Of a DNA stretch of 35,593 nucleotides, positions 1 through 8,123 are shown one piece after another; positions within the stretch are counted from its first letter, which is position 1, and the number at the start of each line of letters is the position of its first letter. The stretch is taken from positions 1-35,593 of the forward strand of contig JACDHV010000007.1 in assembly GCA_013820855.1 (NCBI GenBank), given 5' to 3'. The position numbers and the translations under genes are program-made. Source of the stretch: Gemmatimonadales bacterium (lineage in GTDB: Bacteria; Gemmatimonadota; Gemmatimonadetes; Gemmatimonadales; GWC2-71-9). Under the pieces are notes generated by a model. The model searched no databases. It worked only from the letters and a program-made list of their open reading frames with translations, and was not told where the DNA came from.

Positions 1-49
1 GCCCTGGGCCGCGCGCCTCGTTTTCGTCGCCCGAGCCTCGGTCGACGAG

Positions 50-765
50 GTGGTTCCAGGTGGGAAGGCCTCGACCCCGCCCCAGCCAGCCCGGCGGCGG
101 CCCCTCAGCAACGGCGTCCTGGAGGTGCTGGAGCGTCGGTGCGGGGCGCTGCGCGGGGCAGTCACCTTGCTCGAGGAGGCGAGCGGGATGCTGGTGGTCG
201 AAGCCGTGCTGGGCTACCCCCGGCTCTCGGGCCGGGTGCGCTACCGGATCGGCGAGGGCGTCACCGGCATGGTCGCCCAGAGCGGCTCGCCGGCCGTGAT
301 CCAGCGGGTGAGCCGCGAGCTCCGTTTCCTGCACCGCGCGGCCGAGCGCGCCGACCGGGAGCACGAGATCACGTTCATCTGCGTGCCCATCGTCCTGGAC
401 TCGGACACGGCGGGCACTCTCGCGATCGAGCAGCGCTACGTCCCGAGGCACGACAGCCAGCGAACGGTGAACGCCCTTCAAATCGCGGCCGGAATGATCG
501 CGCAGGCGCTTCGCATTCAGCGGCTCATCGACGCCGAGCGCCGCAAGCTGGTCGAGGAGAACACGCAGCTGCGCCAGGAGCTGCAGGAGCGCTACGAGTT
601 CACCCGCATGATCGGCAACAGCGGGCCGATGCGGCGGGTCTTCGAGCAGGTGAATCAGGTCGTGGGCACCAACGCGACCGTGCTGATCCGGGGTGAGTCG
701 GGCACCGGCAAGGAGCTGATCGCCCACGCCCTCCACCAGCACTCGCCCGGGCCGGAAAGCCGTTC

Positions 766-775
<10 letters not shown>
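50..775 (+). CDS. NifA-type sigma-54 activator, N-terminal part (GAF + start of AAA+), frameshifted
   Basis: This is the N-terminal part of a NifA-family enhancer-binding protein. Residues about 20-155 resemble the NifA GAF sensor domain ([12 protein letters not shown], then a FICVPI segment). A charged linker follows, then the start of the AAA+ domain with Walker A GESGTGKE at about residues 223-230. The frame fails after HALHQHSP: adding one C in the C/G run at 746-750 restores the family sequence [16 protein letters not shown], which continues in the ORF at 766-1548. A GTG at 50 is the first start, but the frame is open to the window edge, so the true start may lie further left. Seen: an intact domain order broken by one missing base. 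Known: NifA-type proteins activate sigma-54 promoters. The target here is unknown, because no nif genes are in view. Confidence 0.8.
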
Positions 776-1548
<773 letters not shown>

Positions 1549-1754
1549 CGAAATTGTCGGACGCTCGGGGCCGCGGCGGATCCGCCGGCACCTCGATCGC
1601 GGGCTCCAAGTCGTGGCCACGCACTGTATTCCGGCGTTGCGAACCGTGGTTCCCGGGCCGTGCCCTCGACGGGCCGGCTCGTGTCTTAGGAGGGGCGGCA
1701 ACGTGTTACCGAGGCGCGACCTCGTGCTCGCGAACGGACGCCAACCGGCGGCAC

Positions 1755-1797
1755 GTTGCACCCGCGATCCGTCACGGATCGGAGCGGGAACTGCAAC
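1755..1797 (+). promoter_or_regulatory. Long imperfect hairpin just upstream of the secreted protein gene
   Basis: Nested arms can pair in the RNA. GTTGCA (1755-1760) pairs with TGCAAC (1792-1797), CCCGC (1761-1765) with GCGGG (1784-1788), and GATCCGT (1766-1772) with ACGGATC (1774-1780). That is up to 18 pairs with small bulges on the 3' side. The 3' foot is 13 bases before the ATG at 1811. The octamer GATCGGAG occurs in the 3' arm (1777-1784) and again over the ribosome-binding site (1800-1807). No T-run follows, so it is not an ordinary terminator. The rest of 1549-1810 shows only a 14-base palindrome at 1574-1587. Confidence 0.4.
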
Positions 1798-1810
1798 CAG
1801 ATCGGAGTAC

Positions 1811-2401
1811 ATGATGAAGCGCTGGATGCTGGGGCTGGCCTCGGCGGTCCCCCTGACGACTCTCTCGAGCCTGCCAGCGGCGACGCAGGCTGTCGCCTAC
1901 AGGGCGCCGGCTGCGCGGCCGCCCTCGGTGCTGGCCGACGCCTACCACATCAGCCTGGAGAGCGCCTGGCCGCAGCTGGGCACGCCCGACGGCGCCTGCC
2001 GGAACGGTGGGGACGAGATGGTGCGCGGCATGGTGACGCGGCAAGCCGACGGGACCTACGAGGGCACCCTGGACCGGACGACGCTCCTCTACTTCTGCGG
2101 CGCCCACGCCGCCGGGGGCGACTCCTGCGAGCTGGTGCTCGAGGGAGACGGCAGGGTCGCGGTGCGTGGACTGGTCGTGCCCGATCCGGTCAGCCCGAGC
2201 GGCAGCGCTCTCCGGCTCTCGTGGAGGCCAAACGCCCACCACACGGCCGAGGTACGGGGCGCGTGCTCGGCGGACTTCAAGCATTCGATCCGGGAGATGT
2301 ACCTCAGCGTGCGGCACGGAGCGGAATTCGCTCTTCCAGCTGCCGGGGAGGGGCTGCGGGAGCGGCTGGAGAACTACCCCTGGATCGTGGAGATCGAGTG
2401 A
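1811..2401 (+). CDS. Small secreted protein of unknown function
   Basis: A 196-residue protein I do not recognise. The N-terminus (MMKRWMLGLASAVPLTT and the following ATQA) looks like a Sec signal peptide of about 30 residues, so export to the periplasm or outside is likely. The mature part has Cys residues in GACRNGG, LYFCGAH, GDSCEL and GACSAD, which could form two disulfides. It has no membrane segment after the signal. The start was chosen at 1811 (or the ATG at 1814) because GGAG lies at 1804-1807 and the signal peptide begins there; the frame is open further upstream but reads as low-complexity Arg/Pro. It converges with the ligase gene that ends at 2424. Confidence 0.7.
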   Translation: MMKRWMLGLASAVPLTTLSSLPAATQAVAYRAPAARPPSVLADAYHISLESAWPQLGTPDGACRNGGDEMVRGMVTRQADGTYEGTLDRTTLLYFCGAHAAGGDSCELVLEGDGRVAVRGLVVPDPVSPSGSALRLSWRPNAHHTAEVRGACSADFKHSIREMYLSVRHGAEFALPAAGEGLRERLENYPWIVEIE

Positions 2402-2423
2402 ACGGCACGCGGGGCGGCAGGGC

Positions 2424-3431
2424 TCACCCCTCCCGGCGTACGTCCCGCGCGGCCTTGTCGTCGCGCAGCCCGAGAAACCTCGGGTGGCGGAGCAACCCCG
2501 CCCCGGTCCACTCGCCGAAGCCGATCTGGGCGACCAGGTTCGGCGTGACCCATTGCACCGCTCCGCCCGGCACTGGTCCGGGCGCGAACGGTGAGGTGCG
2601 GCGATGGAGGGGAACCAGCTTCCGGTAGAGCATCTCGAGCGCGTCCCGGTCGAAGCCGGTGCCCACCTTGCCCGCGTACCGCAGCTTTCCGTCTCCGTCG
2701 TGGTATCCGACGAGCAGCGCGCCGAGGTGCTCGCGCGTGCCCTGCGGCTCCGTGTATCCGCCGATCACGAATTCCTGCTGCTGCACGCACTTGATCTTGA
2801 GCCAGTCGGCGGACCGCCCGCTCACGTAGCGCGACTCCGCGCGCTTGGCGAGGATCCCTTCCGCCCCCTTGGCGCAGGCATCGCGGTACATCGCCGCGGA
2901 GCCGGTGGTGCGGTACGGCGTGAAGCGGATCGCGCCGTCGTACCAGACCACGTCGCGCAGGACCTTCTTCCGGTCGAGCAGCGGGAGACCGGTCAGGTCG
3001 ATCCCCTCGTAGAAGAGGCAGTCGAACAGGTAGAGCTCCACCGATACACCGGTGCGCGCGGCGCGCTGAACGTCGCGCAGATGCATCCGCTGCTGGAGCC
3101 GCGCGAAGGAGGAGAGGCCGGTCGCGGGGTCGGGTGCCGTGATCTCGCCGTCCAGCACGGCCTCGCCCCGCACCGCGAGCGAGAGCTGCTCCACCAGCTC
3201 GGGGTAACCGCCCTCCACCTGCTTGCGGTTCCGCGAGAAGAGTCGCACCGATCCGCCGGTCACGTAGGCCAGGACCCGGACGCCGTCGAGCTTGGGCTCG
3301 TAGATCCACCCGCCGCCGGCGGGGGCGCGATCGCTCAGGGTGGCCAGCATGGGCGGAATCCAGCCGGGCTGGGCCCGGTATCGGAGCCGACCCCGCGCTC
3401 TCGCGGACAGCGCCTCGCGCGAGGAGCTCAC
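2424..3431 (-). CDS. ligD: Stand-alone ATP-dependent DNA ligase (LigD ligase domain)
   Basis: ATP-dependent DNA ligase that seals double-strand breaks in bacterial non-homologous end joining. The nucleotidyltransferase motif I EPKLDGVR holds the adenylated lysine (about Lys47). It is followed by FSRNRKQ, LDGEI, SSFARLQQRM, the region around VELYLFDCLF, EGILAKR and DWLKIK, and then an OB-fold domain ending with FGEWTGAGLLRHPRFLGLR. At 335 residues it is only the ligase module. The polymerase module is a separate gene whose stop overlaps this start (ATGA at 3428-3431), so the two are translationally coupled. No phosphoesterase (3' end-processing) module is in view. Confidence 0.93.
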   Translation of the reverse strand: MSSSREALSARARGRLRYRAQPGWIPPMLATLSDRAPAGGGWIYEPKLDGVRVLAYVTGGSVRLFSRNRKQVEGGYPELVEQLSLAVRGEAVLDGEITAPDPATGLSSFARLQQRMHLRDVQRAARTGVSVELYLFDCLFYEGIDLTGLPLLDRKKVLRDVVWYDGAIRFTPYRTTGSAAMYRDACAKGAEGILAKRAESRYVSGRSADWLKIKCVQQQEFVIGGYTEPQGTREHLGALLVGYHDGDGKLRYAGKVGTGFDRDALEMLYRKLVPLHRRTSPFAPGPVPGGAVQWVTPNLVAQIGFGEWTGAGLLRHPRFLGLRDDKAARDVRREG

Positions 3432-4522
3432 GCAGCCCCTCCGACGCCGAGGATGGTGCCCAGGTCCTGCTTGGACTCGAGAATGCCGTCCCAGGGGTCG
3501 CCACCGCCCTCGAGCCGGTCGGGCACGGTGCGCAGGGTGAAGTCGGTGGGATAGACCGTCTCCAGCTCTTCCCAGGCCACCGGGGTGGAGACCGTCGCCG
3601 CGCCGTGCCGGCGCGGCGAATAGGGAACGGCGAGCGACTTGCCCCGGCTGTTCTGGTTGTAGTCGAAGAAGATCTTGCCGCGGCGCCGCTCCACCGACCA
3701 GTCGATCGTCACCTCGCGCGGCCGCTCCTTCAGCGCGTGCCGAGCGATCGTCTCCGCCACCTCACGGGCCGCGTCGAAGTCGAGGTCACGGACGATCGGC
3801 AGATAGAGGTGAAGTCCCGTGCGTCCCGACGTCTTCACCCAGGTGGAGAGCCCCAGCCCCTCGAGCTGCTCGCGGACCTGGAGCGCCAGCTCCCGGGTGC
3901 GATTGAACGCGCGGCGGTGCAGCTCCGGCTCGGCACCGCGCGACTCGTGCCCCGAGTAGTCGTAGGGATCGAGATCGAAGACGACGAAGTCGGGATAGTT
4001 GAGCACCGACTTCTCCAGCGCGCCTTCCGAGCCGGTGAATCGGCGCCCCCGGTCCGTGGCATCGGGGGCCGGCTCGATGCGCGAGTACCAGGCGTGCAGC
4101 TCGAGACTCGCCATCTGACCGAGCCAGAGCAGGGTCGCGAGGTTCTCGCAGATGACATAGTCGCCGTCGGTGTCGCCCTGGCTGGAGTAGATCGCGACCG
4201 TGCGGGCGAACGGGGGCGGGCCGTCCCAGTGCTTCTGGTAGAAGCTCTTGCCGCCGATCCCGTTGGGAAAGCGGGTGACGAAGAGCGGACGATCCGAGAG
4301 ATGCGGGAGCATCCATCGTGAGACCCGCGCGAGATACCGCAGCAGGAAGCGCTTGGTGATGGGCTTCCGCTGCGCCACGCCGGGCCAGAGCGCCTTGTCG
4401 AGGTTACTCACCGGAATGTCGTGCCCCTCGACCCGCAGCACGCCCCGGTCTTTCAGGGCGTCGAGCTGCTTCAGCACGTCCTGGACGGTGCCGGCTGCCG
4501 GGCTCCTGCCGGTGGGTGTCAA
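3428..4522 (-). CDS. ligD: Stand-alone LigD polymerase domain (NHEJ primase-polymerase)
   Basis: Archaeo-eukaryotic-primase type polymerase that fills gaps and adds nucleotides at broken ends during NHEJ. Visible motifs are the metal-binding DLDP (Asp183 and Asp185 by my count), the SGRTGLHLYLP segment with the conserved His (about 238), and the later IDWS motif that supplies a third acidic residue. RFPNGIGGKSFYQKHWD near residues 84-100 is also typical of LigD polymerase domains. At 364 residues it is a free-standing module with an N-terminal extension of about 35 residues. It overlaps ku upstream (ATGA at 4519-4522) and the ligase downstream (ATGA at 3428-3431), so the three are one operon read from the minus strand. 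Confidence 0.92.
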   Translation of the reverse strand: MTPTGRSPAAGTVQDVLKQLDALKDRGVLRVEGHDIPVSNLDKALWPGVAQRKPITKRFLLRYLARVSRWMLPHLSDRPLFVTRFPNGIGGKSFYQKHWDGPPPFARTVAIYSSQGDTDGDYVICENLATLLWLGQMASLELHAWYSRIEPAPDATDRGRRFTGSEGALEKSVLNYPDFVVFDLDPYDYSGHESRGAEPELHRRAFNRTRELALQVREQLEGLGLSTWVKTSGRTGLHLYLPIVRDLDFDAAREVAETIARHALKERPREVTIDWSVERRRGKIFFDYNQNSRGKSLAVPYSPRRHGAATVSTPVAWEELETVYPTDFTLRTVPDRLEGGGDPWDGILESKQDLGTILGVGGAA

Positions 4523-5355
4523 CTGACCTTCCGTGTCGCACGCCGTGCCGCCGGCCGGGTGCGGGGCCGGGACGCGCGCTTCGGCTTGTCCTTCTTCGCC
4601 GCCTCCACGCTGCGGCGGAGCGCGTCCGCCAGATCGAGCACCTTGGCCTCACGGGCGGCGGGAGACTTCACCACGTCGCGGCCCTGGAGCTTCGCTTCGA
4701 TGAGCTGCGACAGCGCCTCCCGGTAGTGATCCTTGTACTCCTCCGGCTCGAACGGCTTGCGCAGGAGGTCGATCAGCGCCGCCGCCATGTCGAACTCACG
4801 GTCGCTGATCTTCACACTGCCGAGGTCCATCTCGGGCTGCGAGCGGATCTCGTCCGGATAGTACAGGGTCTCCAGCATCAGCGCGCCGTCCTTAGGGCGG
4901 AGCGCGCAGAGCTGCTCCTTTTTCCGGATCGTGATCGTCGCGATGGCGGTGAGGTTCTTCTTCTCCAGGGTGCGGATCAGCAGCGCATAGGCCTTCTCGC
5001 CCCGCTCGTCCGGCGCGAGGTAGTAGGTCCGCTCGTAGAAGATCGGATCGATCTCGTCCTCCTTCACGAAGGCGCTGAGCTCGATCGTGTGCTTGCTCGG
5101 CAGCGGCAGCTTCTCGAAGTCTTCGTCGGTCAGCGTGACGTACTGATCCTTCGCGTACTGATAGCCCCGCATCGTCTCGCTCCACGACACTTCCTGCTCG
5201 TCCGTGGGGCACCAGCGGACCTGCTTCAGGCGCGTGCCGCAGGTGGCGTGCAGCAGGTTGAACGAGATGTCCTTGCCCTCGGTCGCCCCGAACAGCTTTA
5301 CCGGGATGCTGACCATCCCGAAGCCGATCGAGCCACTCCAGATCGCCCTAGCCAT
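4519..5355 (-). CDS. ku: Ku, DNA end-binding protein of NHEJ
   Basis: Bacterial Ku homodimer that binds broken DNA ends and recruits LigD. The protein (278 residues) opens with the hallmark ARAIWSGSIGFGMVSIPVKLF, has the bridge region LPSKHTIELSAFVKEDEIDPIFYERTYYL, and ends in a Lys/Arg-rich tail (AAKKDKPKRASRPRTRPAAR) of the sort that contacts DNA. The start at 5355 is preferred over an upstream ATG at 5430 because AGGAGG sits six bases before it and the Ku core begins exactly there. It is the first gene of the ku-pol-lig operon. The upstream spacer carries the DnaA-box-like cluster at 5403-5457. Confidence 0.95.
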   Translation of the reverse strand: MARAIWSGSIGFGMVSIPVKLFGATEGKDISFNLLHATCGTRLKQVRWCPTDEQEVSWSETMRGYQYAKDQYVTLTDEDFEKLPLPSKHTIELSAFVKEDEIDPIFYERTYYLAPDERGEKAYALLIRTLEKKNLTAIATITIRKKEQLCALRPKDGALMLETLYYPDEIRSQPEMDLGSVKISDREFDMAAALIDLLRKPFEPEEYKDHYREALSQLIEAKLQGRDVVKSPAAREAKVLDLADALRRSVEAAKKDKPKRASRPRTRPAARRATRKVS

Positions 5356-5402
5356 CACGCCTCCTGGTTGCCCCGAGGTAAGGCCCGAGTTGCCGCGGGG
5401 CT

Positions 5403-5457
5403 TTTTCCACACCGCGGAGGGATTATCCACAGGATTATCAACATAACTTGTTGATAA
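5403..5457. promoter_or_regulatory. Cluster of four DnaA-box-like 9-mers
   Basis: Four 9-mers lie within 55 bp: TTTTCCACA at 5403-5411, TTATCCACA at 5423-5431 (an exact match to the consensus TTATNCACA), TTATCAACA at 5435-5443, and the same TTATCAACA inverted at 5449-5457. The last two form a perfect 9-bp inverted repeat around TAACT. The stretch is conspicuously AT-rich for this genome. It lies between the minus-strand ku start (5355) and the end of the next minus-strand gene (5525), so it covers the likely ku promoter region. It could be a replication origin element, a DnaA-controlled promoter, or an operator for another factor. Confidence 0.55.
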
Positions 5458-5524
5458 CCAATGACTTACGACACTGGAAGTTGCCCGGGGCGGGAGACGA
5501 TCGCTGTGGGATGAGTCACACGGG

Positions 5525-6766
5525 CTACGGTGCCGCCGGCGCGTCCGCCGAATTGGGCCCGTTCAACGCACGGAGGATCTTTTTCATGCCGAGCGTGTCC
5601 TTGGTGGGGGCGGATCGTGCAAGCGAGTCGGCGGCGAGGTCGGGCAGCGCGAGCTCGATCGCGGCAGGGGCCGGCGCGATGGATGCCTGCGCCGGCGCGA
5701 CGGACGCAGGGGCCGGGGCAGGGACCGAGGTGGGCGTCGTCGGGGCCTTCGGCGCGGCGCTGGACTCGCCGGGCCGCGCTGGCACCGACGCCGCGAACGC
5801 CGGCCCGGGAGTCATCGGGACGCGAGCCGGGGCGATCGTCACCCGCGGCGCTTCGCTCGCTCCGGCCTCGCTGGAGGTGATTCCGTCTGTCGGTCTGTCG
5901 GCTTCATGAGGGGTGGGATCGGAGGAGCTCCTGGCGTCATCCATTCGCGCCGTCGGGGGAGCCGCAGGATCCGCGATCGCCGGCGAGGTGGAGGTCACCA
6001 CCAGGTGGGTGCAGATGACGAGCGCCGCGGCTGCGCCCAGCAGCTTCACGGGGCCCCCACCCATCCGGCGCAAGCGGCGCGCGGTGGGCCGCGGAAGCAG
6101 CTCATCGACATGGGAGGCGGGGTGCTCCACCGCCGGCGCGAAGACCTCCATCGGTGCGTGCGCCGCAGGCTCGGCCGCCGCCGGAGCCCGCGCCAGGGCG
6201 CGCATCGTCGCCGCGCTCGCCGGCGGCGGCTGCATCGTGGGCGCGTACGCCTCCGGTGCAGAGATCGCGGGCTCCAGCGCTTCGAGCGTCCGTCCCGTGG
6301 TCCGCGCCGACGGCACGGTCCATGGCAGCGGCTCCGGAACCGAGACCACCGGCAGATCCCGCAGCACTTCGTTCTGCATGGCGACGACCGGCGAATACAC
6401 CGGCGCAGGAATGCCGGGCGCGCCGTACGCGTTCGGTGCGGGGCTCGGGTCGGGGGCCAGTGTGGATGCGGGTATGCGCACCGGCTCCGGCTGGCGGGCG
6501 AGCGGTTGCGCCGTGGGATACGACCTCAGGGCCGACGGAATCGGCAGCGGCGTCGCGGACGTCACCGGTGCGGGAGCGTTGCCGGTAACCGGCATGTCCA
6601 GCGCCCTCTTGTAGTGCGGGTGGAGCCCGATGGGAAGCCACTTCTGCGAGGCGTGATGATAGATCCGGGCACGCGGCGTGATGACGCCGTTCCGGATGCC
6701 GACCGCAAGCTCCTCGATCGTCCGAAAGACGGTTTCCTCGCCGGGAGCGACCTCGATCCGATACAT
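5525..6766 (-). CDS. Pro/Ala-rich single-pass membrane protein with a conserved N-terminal domain
   Basis: Unassigned 413-residue protein. Residues 1-57 form a compact domain (VFRTIEELAVGIRNGVIT, then ARIYHHASQKWLPIGLHPHYKRAL) that resembles small GYF-like 'sensor at the N-terminus' domains. A long Pro/Ala-rich linker of about 170 residues follows, then a basic patch (RPTARRLRRM), one hydrophobic helix at about 239-259, a second Pro/Ala/Thr-rich stretch, and a short C-terminal motif (DTLGMKKILRALNGP). The topology is probably N-terminus inside with a disordered periplasmic tail. The start at 6766 has AGGA seven bases upstream. It is not obviously in an operon. I recall similar architecture in Gemmatimonadota, but that is memory rather than evidence in the sequence. 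Confidence 0.65.
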   Translation of the reverse strand: MYRIEVAPGEETVFRTIEELAVGIRNGVITPRARIYHHASQKWLPIGLHPHYKRALDMPVTGNAPAPVTSATPLPIPSALRSYPTAQPLARQPEPVRIPASTLAPDPSPAPNAYGAPGIPAPVYSPVVAMQNEVLRDLPVVSVPEPLPWTVPSARTTGRTLEALEPAISAPEAYAPTMQPPPASAATMRALARAPAAAEPAAHAPMEVFAPAVEHPASHVDELLPRPTARRLRRMGGGPVKLLGAAAALVICTHLVVTSTSPAIADPAAPPTARMDDARSSSDPTPHEADRPTDGITSSEAGASEAPRVTIAPARVPMTPGPAFAASVPARPGESSAAPKAPTTPTSVPAPAPASVAPAQASIAPAPAAIELALPDLAADSLARSAPTKDTLGMKKILRALNGPNSADAPAAP

Positions 6767-7032
6767 GAGCGCATCCTTGAGCGTGGCGGAAGCCTCAATC
6801 GCACGCCAATTTCATGCTCGGATCGGCTGCATTTTTCTGCATGCGGAATACTTCCGGTCACCCCGGTGACGGGCAGTTTGGTAATCCGCGCGAACCGGCA
6901 TCCTGCGATGGAGTTAAGGGGCGCATGACGCAGCCTAGCACCGCGGCGACAAGGTCACCCGGTATCAGGCCCGGTGCGCGGCGCGGACCCGGCGCCGTCG
7001 CGGCCTCCGGCGGCTCTCGTAGATTGCATGGG

Positions 7033-7395
7033 ATGAGCGGCTTGACCGTAACCACCGTCGCGATGGTGCAGGGCCTGTTCTATCTGGCCACCGGGGTGTG
7101 GGCCCTGGTGGACCTCGACAGCTTCATGGCCGTCACCGGGCCGAAGGTCGACCACTGGCTGGTGAAGACCGTGGGTGCGCTCGTCACCGTGATCGGCGTG
7201 GTGTTCCTGGCGGCGGCCGGGAGTCGCCGGGTGACGCCGGAGATCGTGCTCCTCGGGGTCGGGTGCGCGCTTTCGCTGGCGGCGATCGACGTGATCTACG
7301 TCTCCATCGGCCGGATCTCGTCCATCTACCTCCTGGATGCCGTGGCCGAGGTGGGAGTCGCTGCCGCATGGGCGCTGACCCGGCGCCGCGGGTGA
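7033..7395 (+). CDS. Small four-helix membrane protein, first gene of the ABC operon
   Basis: A 120-residue protein with about four predicted hydrophobic helices (MVQGLFYLATGVWALVDL, LVKTVGALVTVIGVVFLAAAG, IVLLGVGCALSLAAIDVIYV, YLLDAVAEVGVAAAWALT). The conserved-looking loop SFMAVTGPKVDHWLVKTV joins helices one and two. I do not know its function. The ATG at 7033 was chosen because the first helix starts there; upstream in-frame sequence is unstructured. Its stop codon overlaps the GTG of the ABC ATPase (GTGA at 7392-7395), so it is probably co-translated with the transporter. It could be an accessory membrane subunit, or simply an operon neighbour. Confidence 0.7.
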   Translation: MSGLTVTTVAMVQGLFYLATGVWALVDLDSFMAVTGPKVDHWLVKTVGALVTVIGVVFLAAAGSRRVTPEIVLLGVGCALSLAAIDVIYVSIGRISSIYLLDAVAEVGVAAAWALTRRRG

Positions 7396-8123
7396 GTGCG
7401 CTCAGGGCCGAGCGTGTCTCCAAGCGATATGGCGGCGTCGTGGCGCTCGACGGGGTTTCCCTCGAGGTTCGATCGGGGGAGTGCGTCGCGCTGATCGGCG
7501 AGAGCGGCTCGGGGAAGACGACGCTGCTCCGCTGCTTCAACCGGCTCACCGAGCCCGACGAGGGCCGCGTGCTGGTAGATGGGACGGACGTCGCGACCGT
7601 CTCTCCCTTCGAGCTGCGGCGCCGCATCGGCTACGTCCCGCAGGATGGGGGGCTCCTCCCGCACTGGCGGGTCCGGCGCAACGTGGCGCTGGTGCCATGG
7701 CTCCGGCGCGATCGTGATGGTCACCTGTCAGCGGAGCGGGCGCTCCGACTCGTCGGGCTCGAGCCGGAGCGGTTCGGCCTTCGCTGGCCGCGGGAGCTGT
7801 CTGGTGGCCAGCGGCAGCGGGTCGCGGTCGCGAGGGCTCTCGCCGCCCGTCCGGCGCTGATACTGCTCGACGAGCCGTTCGGCGCGCTGGATGCGATCAC
7901 CCGTGCCGAGCTCCAGGACACGTTCCTCGCGCTCCGCCGCGAGCTCGCGCTCTCCGCGGTGCTCGTGACCCACGATCTCGCCGAAGCGTTCCTCCTCGCC
8001 GACCGCGTCGGCGTGCTGCACTCGGGCCGCCTCGAGCAGGTGGCCACTCCGGCCGAGCTGCGCGCCGAGCCGGCCACCGCGTATGTGCGGGACCTGCTGG
8101 AGCGGGCGCGGGTCGCGGGATGA
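7392..8123 (+). CDS. ABC transporter ATPase, quaternary-amine (Opu/Pro) type
   Basis: ATPase subunit of an osmoprotectant-class importer. The 243-residue protein has Walker A GESGSGKTT (residues 36-44), Q-loop YVPQDGGLLP, the signature LSGGQRQRVAVARAL (136 onward), Walker B LILLDEPFGALDA and the H-loop VTHD. It most resembles the ATPases that pair with OpuB/OpuC or ProW permeases. It lacks the C-terminal CBS domains found in ProV and OpuAA, so ionic-strength sensing by CBS is not expected. It starts with GTG at 7392 inside the stop of the small membrane protein, and its own stop overlaps the ATG of the fused permease (ATGA at 8120-8123). Confidence 0.88.
   Translation: MSALRAERVSKRYGGVVALDGVSLEVRSGECVALIGESGSGKTTLLRCFNRLTEPDEGRVLVDGTDVATVSPFELRRRIGYVPQDGGLLPHWRVRRNVALVPWLRRDRDGHLSAERALRLVGLEPERFGLRWPRELSGGQRQRVAVARALAARPALILLDEPFGALDAITRAELQDTFLALRRELALSAVLVTHDLAEAFLLADRVGVLHSGRLEQVATPAELRAEPATAYVRDLLERARVAG

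Noticed and set aside
1574-1587. 14-base perfect palindrome CGGCGGATCCGCCG
   Set aside because: Palindromes of this composition arise by chance in GC-rich spacers; no T-run and no repeat elsewhere noted.
2604-3554. Plus-strand frame opposite the DNA ligase
   Set aside because: It mirrors the ligase gene codon pattern and shows no recognisable domain.
6857-6870. GTCACC/GGTGAC dyad in the divergent spacer at 6767-7032
   Set aside because: A short dyad of six bases per arm in GC-rich DNA; could be an operator, but nothing else supports it.
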